5,088 nucleotides of DNA from Acidimicrobiaceae bacterium (GTDB lineage Bacteria > Actinomycetota > Acidimicrobiia > Acidimicrobiales > Ilumatobacteraceae): the NCBI GenBank assembly GCA_003455715.1, contig DMQJ01000092.1:1-5088 (forward strand). The letters run 5' to 3'. The translations under genes and the position numbers were made by a program. Positions within the stretch are counted from its first letter, which is position 1, and the number at the start of each line of letters is the position of its first letter. Shown here one piece after another: positions 1 to 5,088 of the stretch. The notes beneath the pieces were generated by a model. It was given only the letters and a program-made list of their open reading frames with translations. It ran no database searches and was not told the origin of the DNA.

Positions 1-105
1 GCGCTCGACCGCGTCGACGGGCTCGGCCCCGCTTCCCGGACGCGATGGTGCGCTCGGCGACGAGACGGCAGAGGGGGTGCTGCGGTGACGCTTGCGTGAC
101 GGCAT
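1..105 (-). CDS. Possible N-terminal fragment of a third operon gene, or non-coding (uncertain)
   Basis: An ATG whose first base is at 105 opens a minus-strand frame with no stop through to the window edge (35 codons, starting MPSRKRHRSTPS and ending PVDAVER). It begins 11 bp after the TAA stop of the TauE/SafE gene, the spacing expected of a next operon gene. The visible part is rich in Ser, Pro and Arg, as in a disordered N-terminus, and the last ten codons all end in G or C. I recognise no family. No Shine-Dalgarno is visible before the ATG. In DNA this GC-rich, 35 open codons carry little weight. An alternative is the tail of a convergent plus-strand gene: plus frames 1 and 2 are open from the left edge to TGA stops at 97-99 and 86-88. 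The rest of the first 116 bases shows nothing else. Confidence 0.27.
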   Translation of the reverse strand, partial: MPSRKRHRSTPSAVSSPSAPSRPGSGAEPVDAVER

Positions 106-116
106 GAGTGCGCAGG

Positions 117-905
117 TTACGCGAGCGCAACCGCCGATCGCACCGCCGTGTACACGGCCACGATCACCAGCAGACCGACGAACCATCGCTGCAGCACCCG
201 CGGATCGCGTTTGCCGGCCAGATCGCTGCCCACGAACACGCCCACAAGGCTCGCACCCACGAAGGGGAGGACGACGCCCCATTCGATGCTGCTCCCCTGC
301 ACCGTGCCCCCGAACGAGACCATCGAGTTGATGATGATGACCACCAGCGACGTTCCCGCGGCCTCGGGCATGGAGAACCCGAGCGCCAGCACCAGCATCG
401 GCACGATGACGAAGCCACCGCCCACGCCGAAGAAGCCGGTGAGCAGGCCCACGAACGACCCGGCGGCGATCACCTTGGCGATGGTGGCAGCATCGACGCG
501 CAGTGTCTTCGACATGGCGTGGGCGGCGTGAGCGCCGTGCGCATGCGGGCGCGACCGTCGCCACATCATCACCGCGGCCGCCACCATCACGGCGGCGAAC
601 AGCAGCAGCAGAAGGTTCTCATCGACGCCCTTGCTCCATGCACTGCCAAGCAGGGCCCCGCCGACGCCGGCAACGCCGAACAGCACACCAGCGGCGAGGC
701 GCACCCGGCCCGCACGCCAGTGAGGCAGCAGGCCGATGAGCGACGTAATAGCTACCAGCAGCAGCGAGGTGACCTTCGCCTGGCCCACCGGCTGGCCGGC
801 GGCGTAGACGAGGGCAGGAATGGCAAGGATCGACCCGCCTCCGCCCAACGCCCCCAGCGACAAGCCGATGAGGAAGCCGAGCGGCGACGCGAGCAGGGCG
901 CGCAC
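117..905 (-). CDS. TauE/SafE-family sulfite/organosulfur exporter (integral membrane permease)
   Basis: 262 residues, the usual size for a TauE/SafE permease, and mostly hydrophobic. The family's two-fold repeat is visible: residues 14-32 carry the Gly-rich first-helix motif LGALGGGGS followed by an ILAIPALVY stretch, and residues 153-172 repeat it as LLTGFFGVGGGFVIVP. I count about eight hydrophobic segments, roughly at 8-34, 44-60, 70-90, 97-115, 142-175, 183-203, 208-227 and 239-259. The family exports sulfite, sulfoacetate or related sulfur anions. Next to a persulfide dioxygenase-rhodanese, the likely job is removing sulfite or thiosulfate from the cytoplasm (inference from context). The start is GTG at 903-905, chosen because the family begins a few residues before the Gly-rich motif. 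No clear Shine-Dalgarno precedes it, so translation is probably coupled to the upstream gene, which ends 12 bp earlier in the same frame. Between the two halves is a His cluster (H121, H123, H126, H129). Confidence 0.93.
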   Translation of the reverse strand: MRALLASPLGFLIGLSLGALGGGGSILAIPALVYAAGQPVGQAKVTSLLLVAITSLIGLLPHWRAGRVRLAAGVLFGVAGVGGALLGSAWSKGVDENLLLLLFAAVMVAAAVMMWRRSRPHAHGAHAAHAMSKTLRVDAATIAKVIAAGSFVGLLTGFFGVGGGFVIVPMLVLALGFSMPEAAGTSLVVIIINSMVSFGGTVQGSSIEWGVVLPFVGASLVGVFVGSDLAGKRDPRVLQRWFVGLLVIVAVYTAVRSAVALA

Positions 906-917
906 GCGGGGGCCGGT

Positions 918-2306
918 TCAGGCGGGCGTGGCCGCAGTGGACCAGGCCGTGTAGCCACCGATGAGGTCGGAGACGTCGGTGAAGCCGTGCGAGCGCAGCA
1001 GGCTGGAGGCAATGGCCGAGCGATAGCCGCCAGCGCAGAACACCACGGTGGGCGCCGCCGGGTCGAGTTCGCCCATGCGGGTGATGAGCGCGGGCAGGCC
1101 GATCTCGCGAGCCCCGGGGATGGTGCCCGTGTCGGCGACTTCGCCGGGGTTGCGGATGTCGACGAGCACCAGGCCCTCGATGTTGCGCATGCGCTCCTCC
1201 AGCGACGCCACCGACAGGCGGGAGAGCTGGGTGACGTGTTCGGGGTGCTGCACGAACGCAGCGACGGGATCGTGGAGCGCGCCGAGCACCCGGTCGAACC
1301 CGATGCGAGCAAGGCGGGTACGGGCCTCGTTCTCGGTGCCCGGTTCGCACACCAACACGATGGGAGTGCCCGGCTGCATCACTTCACCTGCGTACTCGGC
1401 AAAGCGGCCGCCAAGGCCGACGTTCACCGAACCCCGCAGATGACCGGCGGCGAACACCATGTCTTCCCTGGCGTCGACCACCACTGCCCCATCGGCCTGA
1501 TGGGCCAGCACTTCTTCAAGGGTGAGCATCGTCACTGGCGCGTCCTCATACAGGTCGCGCTGCTGCCGGTTCTGGGTGGCGGCGAAGAGGAAGTACAGCG
1601 GTGCCACCGACTGGCCCTGCGTGACGGCCTCACGGAACTGGTCGACCGTCATCGGAGCGAGGGCGTAGTTGGTGCGGCGCTGCTCGCCGATGGTGCTGAC
1701 GGTCTCGGTGGAGAGGTTCTTGCCGCACGCAGACCCAGCGCCGTGGGCGGGCCACACCTTGGCGTGGTCGGGCAGGGTGAGCAGCTTGTCGTGCAACGAG
1801 TGATACAGCTGCACGGCCAGCTCGTCGGCGGTGTAGCCGATGGCCGACAGGAGGTCGGGCCGACCGACATCGCCGATGAACAAGGTGTCGCCAGTGAGCA
1901 CACCCTCGGGCTCGCCGTGCTCGCCGTGGGGGTAGACGACGATGGAGATCGACTCGGGGGTGTGCCCAGGCGTCTCACGAATCTGCAGCACCACCTCGCC
2001 GAGGCGGATCAGGTCGCCGTCGTCGTAGGGCTGGATGGGGAACTGCACCTTGTCCTCCGCCGCCCGACCGAAACCGATGACAGCGCCGGTGCGCTCTGCC
2101 AACTCCAGGTGGCCGGAGAGGAAGTCGGCGTGGAAGTGAGTCTCCAGCACGTGCGTGATGGTGAGACCGTGCGCCTCCGCATCGGCGAGGTACTGGGCGA
2201 CGTCGCGCTGCGGATCCACCACGACAGCCTTGCCGGTGACCGAGTCGCCGACGAGGTAGCTGGCGTGGGAGAGACACCCGAGGTAGTACTGGCGGAAGAA
2301 CAACAT
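918..2306 (-). CDS. CstB/ETHE1-like persulfide dioxygenase with tandem rhodanese domains
   Basis: 462 residues. Residues 1-about 215 form an ETHE1-type metallo-beta-lactamase domain: the THFHAD motif (H57, H59, D61) then H66, H115 in TPGHTPES, D140 in LTGDTLF, and H188 in WPAHGAGSACG. By family knowledge H57, H115 and D140 are the likely Fe(II) ligands of a persulfide dioxygenase, and C194 in GSACG fits the MBL-domain Cys reported for CstB. Residues about 260-355 form a first rhodanese domain whose loop (CEPGTEN, C320) lacks the usual Arg. Residues about 365-460 form a second rhodanese with a canonical active loop, CAGGYRS (C424). The expected role is oxidation of low-molecular-weight persulfides to sulfite, with possible transfer to thiosulfate, in the cytoplasm. 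The ATG at 2304-2306 was chosen because MLFFRQYYLGCLSHASY is the family's N-terminus; the frame continues upstream to 2444, but through the promoter and the divergent gene. It heads an operon with the TauE/SafE gene. Confidence 0.95.
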   Translation of the reverse strand: MLFFRQYYLGCLSHASYLVGDSVTGKAVVVDPQRDVAQYLADAEAHGLTITHVLETHFHADFLSGHLELAERTGAVIGFGRAAEDKVQFPIQPYDDGDLIRLGEVVLQIRETPGHTPESISIVVYPHGEHGEPEGVLTGDTLFIGDVGRPDLLSAIGYTADELAVQLYHSLHDKLLTLPDHAKVWPAHGAGSACGKNLSTETVSTIGEQRRTNYALAPMTVDQFREAVTQGQSVAPLYFLFAATQNRQQRDLYEDAPVTMLTLEEVLAHQADGAVVVDAREDMVFAAGHLRGSVNVGLGGRFAEYAGEVMQPGTPIVLVCEPGTENEARTRLARIGFDRVLGALHDPVAAFVQHPEHVTQLSRLSVASLEERMRNIEGLVLVDIRNPGEVADTGTIPGAREIGLPALITRMGELDPAAPTVVFCAGGYRSAIASSLLRSHGFTDVSDLIGGYTAWSTAATPA

Positions 2307-2313
2307 GGGTGGA

Positions 2314-2342
2314 ACTATACCCCCCGGGGTATCAAGCGTCAA
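2314..2342 (-). promoter_or_regulatory. Sigma-70-type promoter of the sulfur operon, probably leaderless
   Basis: On the minus strand, TTGACG (2342 down to 2337) is followed by a 17-bp spacer and TATAGT (2319 down to 2314). Both boxes are near consensus and the spacing is optimal. The ATG of the dioxygenase begins 7 nt after the -10 box, where transcription would be expected to start, and those 7 nt (TCCACCC) contain no Shine-Dalgarno. The transcript therefore probably begins at or within a base or two of the AUG, as is common in actinobacteria. The start point is inferred from box positions only. Confidence 0.8.
2317..2332. promoter_or_regulatory. CsoR/CstR-type operator (ATACCCC-CC-GGGGTAT inverted repeat)
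   Basis: A perfect inverted repeat with 7-bp arms, ATACCCC and GGGGTAT, around a 2-bp CC centre. It fills most of the promoter spacer and overlaps three bases of the -10 box, so a bound protein should block RNA polymerase. A G-tract pseudo-palindrome ending in TAT/ATA is the known operator form of the CsoR/FrmR family (copper sensor CsoR, persulfide sensor CstR). Control of a CstB-like and TauE-like pair favours the persulfide-sensing branch; copper cannot be excluded from the site alone. The repressor gene is not in this window. Confidence 0.75.
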
Positions 2343-2365
2343 CCCACCGAGCGGGCCTCCATGCG

Positions 2366-2371
2366 TAGAGT
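2366..2371 (+). promoter_or_regulatory. Candidate -10 box of the threonine aldolase gene (leaderless)
   Basis: TAGAGT fits the actinobacterial TANNNT -10 pattern and ends 6 nt before the ATG at 2378. No Shine-Dalgarno lies in between (GCGCCC), so a leaderless message is plausible. No good -35 is present at 16-18 bp; the sequence there is CCCACC-like. The evidence is thus one hexamer at the right distance, supported by the same arrangement at the divergent gene. Confidence 0.4.
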
Positions 2372-2377
2372 GCGCCC

Positions 2378-3418
2378 ATGCTCTCCCCCATCGAACTGCG
2401 CAGCGACAACGCTGCCGGTGCCGCCCCCGAACTACTCGCAGCACTCACCGATGCCAACAGCGGCGGCGCGATGGCATATGGCGGAGATGCCTTCACCGAG
2501 CGTCTGCAACAGGTGGCCCAGGAGGTGTTCGAACACCCCGACGCGGCGGTCTTCCCGGTTGGCTCGGGCACTGCGGCCAACGCCCTCGGCCTGTCGGCGC
2601 TGTGCCCGCCGTGGGGCAGCATCGTCTGCCACGAGACCTCCCACATCTACGTCAACGAGTGCGGCGCGGGTTCGTTGTTCACGGGTGGCGGCGTCATCCG
2701 CGGCATTCGGGGCGACGGTTTCCAACTGCATCCCGACGACGTTCGCCGACACCTCGACTCGGTCAACTGGGGAGACCCCCACCACTCGCAGCCGTCGGTG
2801 CTCTCACTCACCTGCCCCACCGACTTCGGCACCGTGTACCGCCCGGCTGAGGTGTCGGCGCTCGCAGCAGTTGCCCGCGAGGGGAGCCTGCGCACCCACC
2901 TCGACGGCGCCCGACTCGCCAACGCGCTCGTCGCCAACGACTGCACCCCTGCCGCTCTTACCTGCGGCGCCGGCATCGAGATGCTGTCGCTCGGAGCCAT
3001 CAAGAACGGTGCCGTCAGCACCGACGCCATCGTCTCGTTCGACCCCGCCGTCAACGAGCAGCTCACCTACCGGCTGAAGCGTTCGGGCCACGTCGCCAGC
3101 AAGATGCGCTTCCAGTCGGTGCAACTCATCGCCTACCTCACCGACGGCCTCTGGCTCCGGCTGGCCGAGCGGGCGAACGCAGCGATGAAGGTGCTGTCCG
3201 ACGGCCTTCGCAGCCTCGGCCTCGAGTTCGTCGCCGAGCCCCAGGCCAACATGCTGTTCGTGCACGTTGGCGACGAGGTGGCTCAACGGATGGCCGACGA
3301 GTGCGCGCTGCACTTCTACACGATGGGCAACGGAGTGGTGCGTCTGGTGACGAGCTTCCACACCACCGAGACGGAGGCTCACGAAGCCGTGCGCCGCATC
3401 GCCTCGGTCGCGGGGTAA
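2378..3418 (+). CDS. Low-specificity L-threonine aldolase family enzyme (PLP-dependent, fold type I)
   Basis: 346 residues, full length for the family (about 340-350). The expected reaction is reversible cleavage of L-threonine/allo-threonine to glycine and acetaldehyde, in the cytoplasm. Visible motifs, in order: RSDNAAG near the N-terminus (8-14), AYGGD (33-37), the phosphate-binding turn GSGTAAN (62-68), HETSH (85-89) whose H89 is the likely ring-stacking His, HLDGAR (174-179) with D176 for the pyridine nitrogen and R179 in the active site, LGAIKNGA (205-212) with K209 as the Schiff-base Lys, and SKMRF (241-245). The pattern is closer to the Pseudomonas-type aldolase (SDN start, ECGA, TKNG, SKMRF) than to E. 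coli LtaE. The ATG at 2378 leaves the normal handful of residues before SDN. I208 replaces the Thr usually seen before the catalytic Lys. It is divergent from the sulfur operon, with no evident metabolic link, and convergent with the P450, leaving only 4 bp between stops. Confidence 0.92.
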   Translation: MLSPIELRSDNAAGAAPELLAALTDANSGGAMAYGGDAFTERLQQVAQEVFEHPDAAVFPVGSGTAANALGLSALCPPWGSIVCHETSHIYVNECGAGSLFTGGGVIRGIRGDGFQLHPDDVRRHLDSVNWGDPHHSQPSVLSLTCPTDFGTVYRPAEVSALAAVAREGSLRTHLDGARLANALVANDCTPAALTCGAGIEMLSLGAIKNGAVSTDAIVSFDPAVNEQLTYRLKRSGHVASKMRFQSVQLIAYLTDGLWLRLAERANAAMKVLSDGLRSLGLEFVAEPQANMLFVHVGDEVAQRMADECALHFYTMGNGVVRLVTSFHTTETEAHEAVRRIASVAG

Positions 3419-3422
3419 CGAG

Positions 3423-4646
3423 TCAGACTGCGACGCGGAGGCCGTCGAGGCCCCGAATGACGAAGTTGGGCAGGTAGGCGGGGGCACCGTCGAGGTGCAG
3501 GTTCGGGAACCGCGCTGCGAGTCCGGCAAGCGACACGTCGAGCTCCTGGCGAGCAAGCGGCGCGCCCACGCAGAAGTGAATGCCCCCGCCAAAGCCGATG
3601 TGCGCGGTGTCGCCGCGGCCCACGTCGAAGCGGTCGGCGTCGGCGAACCGCCGAGGGTCGCGCTCGGCTGCACCGAACAGCATCGCCACCTCCTGCCCCA
3701 CCGCCAACGGCTGCCCGGCAATCGCCACACCTTCCTCCAGCACCCAGCGCTCGAACAGTTGCAGCGGGGCGTCCCATCGCAGCATCTCTTCGATGGCCAC
3801 CTTGGCAGGCACCTCCCCGCGCACGACTCGATCCCACTGGTCGCGGTGCAGCATCAGTGCCCGCGTGCCGTTGCCGAGCGTGTTGACGGTGGCCTCGTGC
3901 CCGGCCTCCAGCAGCACCATCGTGGTCGACACGATCTCGTCCTCGGTGAGCACGTCGCCTTCGTCTTCCACACGGACCAGTTCGCTCACCAGGAGACCGT
4001 CAGGCTGCCGACGCTTGTCGGCGATGAGCGCCTTCGTGTACTCGATGTACTCGGCCGCCGCCCGGTTGGCCGAGGCCTTCACGTCGTCGGAGGTGGTGAG
4101 TTCGTACATCTTCACGATCGCGTGCGACCAGTCGAGGAGCAGTTGGGTGTCGGAGCGCGGCACCCCGAGCATCGAGCAGATCACCGCAACCGAGTAGGGC
4201 TGGGCGTAGTCGCGCAGCAGGTCGAAGCGGCCGAGGCCTTCGCAACGGTCGAGCAACTCGGTGGAGTAGCCCTCGATCGCGGGCCGCAGCGCGGCAACGG
4301 CACGCGGGGTGAACACCTTGCTCACCAGGCGGCGGATGCGGGTGTGGTCGGGCGGCTCGAGGCACAGCAGCGACCACTGCTCGTGCTGGTGGAACGACGC
4401 CCACCGAGGGTCGGGCTCGGGCTTGCCCACCTCGGCGTGGGTGTAGCGATGGGTGTAGGCGCGACCCAAACGACGGTCGCGCAAGGTCTCCTGCACGTCG
4501 GCAAAGCGGGTGATGGTCCACTGGCCAGTGCGCTCGTTCCAGAACCCCGGCGTGGCCTCCCGTAGCTCGTTCAGAACTGGGTACGGGTCGGCGATGAACG
4601 CCGGATCGGCGGGGTCGAAGCGAGCGATGATGTCGGCGAGCGCCAT
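3423..4646 (-). CDS. Cytochrome P450 (bacterial class I, soluble)
   Basis: 407 residues, typical of a soluble bacterial P450, without signal peptide or membrane anchor. Family marks in order: DPYPVLNELRE near residue 20; EPPDHTRIRRLVSKVFTPR (97-115), the C-helix region in which H101 and R105 contact haem propionate; the I-helix motif AGHEAT (248-253); the K-helix EMLR (E287, R290); ERWVLEEG (299-306); and the haem loop FGGGIHFCVGAPLA (352-365), with C359 as thiolate ligand. It should be a haem monooxygenase needing ferredoxin and ferredoxin reductase partners, neither of which is in the window; its substrate cannot be told. The usual Thr after the acidic I-helix residue is Ala (A252), with Thr at 253. 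The ATG at 4644-4646 was chosen for the standard spacing to PAFIADPYP; the frame stays open to 5081, but through an upstream gene. It lies 28 bp after that gene and is probably co-transcribed. Confidence 0.96.
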   Translation of the reverse strand: MALADIIARFDPADPAFIADPYPVLNELREATPGFWNERTGQWTITRFADVQETLRDRRLGRAYTHRYTHAEVGKPEPDPRWASFHQHEQWSLLCLEPPDHTRIRRLVSKVFTPRAVAALRPAIEGYSTELLDRCEGLGRFDLLRDYAQPYSVAVICSMLGVPRSDTQLLLDWSHAIVKMYELTTSDDVKASANRAAAEYIEYTKALIADKRRQPDGLLVSELVRVEDEGDVLTEDEIVSTTMVLLEAGHEATVNTLGNGTRALMLHRDQWDRVVRGEVPAKVAIEEMLRWDAPLQLFERWVLEEGVAIAGQPLAVGQEVAMLFGAAERDPRRFADADRFDVGRGDTAHIGFGGGIHFCVGAPLARQELDVSLAGLAARFPNLHLDGAPAYLPNFVIRGLDGLRVAV

Positions 4647-4653
4647 CGGAAGA

Positions 4654-4658
4654 TCTTC
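4654..4658 (-). promoter_or_regulatory. Weak ribosome binding site of the P450 gene
   Basis: GAAGA on the minus strand lies 7 nt before the P450 ATG, at good spacing but only a partial match to the Shine-Dalgarno. It sits in the 28-bp gap after the upstream gene's stop and supports the chosen start. It is also half of a 10-bp palindrome, GAAGATCTTC (4649-4658). Confidence 0.4.
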
Positions 4659-4674
4659 GCGCAGGCGGTCGGCG

Positions 4675-5088
4675 TCAGAGGCATGCGATCGATGGCAAGG
4701 GTGCCAACATCGCTGCTGCGGCGTGGATGGGCAAGGGCTCGGTGAGCCGACCGTCGGCGCACGCAGCGCGCAGGGTTGCCGTGTTGGTGTCGAGGTTGGG
4801 ACGGTACACGGGGTCGACGAATGTGTCGCTGCGAACAGCCAGCGTGAGCACGGGCTCGGTGGGCAGCAGCACCTCGAGCGCACGGACGAAGTCTTGCGGG
4901 TCGGTCTGAAACTGCAGCGGCTCCACCGTGCTGTCGATCCCCCGACCGCTGCGCTGGTCGGTGGGGCGCCCCGGGAGCGGCTCGGTCGCACCCGCGGCAC
5001 GTAACGCGAACGCGCCGAGCGGCAGCGCCCGCCAACGGTCGTCCATCGCGATCCGCACCCCATGGCAGCGAGAGGCGACACCGGCGTC
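4675..5088 (-). CDS. C-terminal part of an unrecognised protein upstream of the P450 (partial)
   Basis: The frame is open from the right edge to a TGA at 4675-4677, giving 137 C-terminal residues; the N-terminus lies outside the window. A GTG at 5056-5058 and an ATG at 5044-5046 fall inside the frame, but the ten sense codons before the GTG suggest the gene begins further out. The sequence has a balanced, protein-like composition (MDDRWRALPLGAFALRAAG, then ALEVLLPTEPVLTLAVRSD, then a region ending AAAMLAPLPSIACL), with no predicted transmembrane helix, no Cys-metal motif and only one or two Cys. I do not recognise a family. The competing frame, an upstream continuation of the P450 frame, is rich in Arg, Ser, Pro and Cys and looks like a shadow. 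The 28-bp spacing to the P450 ATG suggests co-transcription, so this protein may act in the same unidentified oxidative pathway (inference). Confidence 0.6.
   Translation of the reverse strand, partial: DAGVASRCHGVRIAMDDRWRALPLGAFALRAAGATEPLPGRPTDQRSGRGIDSTVEPLQFQTDPQDFVRALEVLLPTEPVLTLAVRSDTFVDPVYRPNLDTNTATLRAACADGRLTEPLPIHAAAAMLAPLPSIACL

Noticed and set aside
2307..2444. N-terminal extension of the dioxygenase frame by 46 codons to an upstream start at 2444.
   Set aside because: The extension runs through the promoter, the operator and the first codons of the divergent aldolase gene. The family N-terminus (MLFFRQYYLG) begins at 2306.
108..3077. A 989-codon plus-strand open frame, opposite the sulfur operon and into the aldolase gene.
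   Set aside because: It is antisense to two genes with clear catalytic motifs and out of frame with the aldolase. Its product is dominated by His, Arg, Gly, Ala and Gln with no recognisable domain, as expected for the antisense of GC-rich coding DNA.
3400..3460. Possible intrinsic terminator between the convergent aldolase and P450 genes.
   Set aside because: Only 4 bp separate the stops. I found just short GGCC self-complementary pieces in this stretch and no stem followed by a T run on either strand.
3495..4565. A 356-codon plus-strand open frame opposite the P450.
   Set aside because: It lies entirely within the P450 antisense strand. Its low-complexity Arg/His/Gly/Val-rich product has no domain, and no start signal is evident.
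4649..4658. Perfect 10-bp palindrome GAAGATCTTC before the P450 start, as a possible operator.
   Set aside because: Short, with no further symmetry and no recognised regulator family; it contains the weak ribosome binding site. A 10-bp palindrome in 5 kb is not remarkable.
4647..5081. N-terminal extension of the P450 frame by 145 codons to an upstream start at 5081.
   Set aside because: Its product is rich in Arg, Ser, Pro and Cys and unlike any P450 N-terminus. A different frame in the same stretch looks like the real upstream gene.
1..5088. tRNA or rRNA genes, CRISPR arrays, insertion sequences, direct repeats and riboswitches.
   Set aside because: No cloverleaf or rRNA-like segments, spaced repeats, transposase motifs or terminal inverted repeats were seen. 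The 5' leaders are too short for a riboswitch.

Overview
The window is compact, very GC-rich DNA with strong G/C preference at third codon positions. Two divergent start regions resemble leaderless promoters: a -10-like hexamer 6-7 nt before the start codon and no Shine-Dalgarno. This combination fits a high-GC actinobacterium. The P450 and threonine aldolase sequences are compatible with that, but I cannot place it more precisely. Almost all of the window is coding; the only real intergenic space is 71 bp at 2307-2377.

Left half, minus strand: a sulfur-detoxification operon. A 462-residue protein (918-2306) joins an ETHE1/CstB-type metallo-beta-lactamase persulfide dioxygenase to two rhodanese domains. 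Twelve bases downstream comes a TauE/SafE membrane exporter (117-905), in the same reading frame. In the known pathway, persulfide sulfur is oxidised to sulfite (and, through the rhodanese, possibly passed to thiosulfate), and a TauE-type permease removes the sulfur oxyanion. A possible third gene may start at 105 and run off the left edge.

The operon's promoter is unusually readable: TTGACG, 17 bp, TATAGT, then 7 nt to the ATG. Between and overlapping these boxes lies the perfect inverted repeat ATACCCC-CC-GGGGTAT. This matches the operator type used by CsoR/CstR-family repressors, and CstR is the per/polysulfide sensor that controls CstB- and TauE-type genes in staphylococci. No such repressor gene is inside the window.

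Right half: a divergently transcribed PLP-dependent threonine aldolase-family enzyme (2378-3418, plus) ends 4 bp from the stop of a convergent cytochrome P450 (3423-4646, minus). The P450 follows the C-terminal part of an unrecognised protein (4675-5088, minus, open at the window edge) with a 28-bp gap, so these two are probably co-transcribed. I see no functional link between the sulfur operon and the aldolase or P450.

No RNA gene, mobile element, CRISPR array or convincing intrinsic terminator was found. The best candidate for something new is the operator-promoter arrangement that puts a leaderless persulfide-detoxification operon under probable CsoR/CstR-type control.
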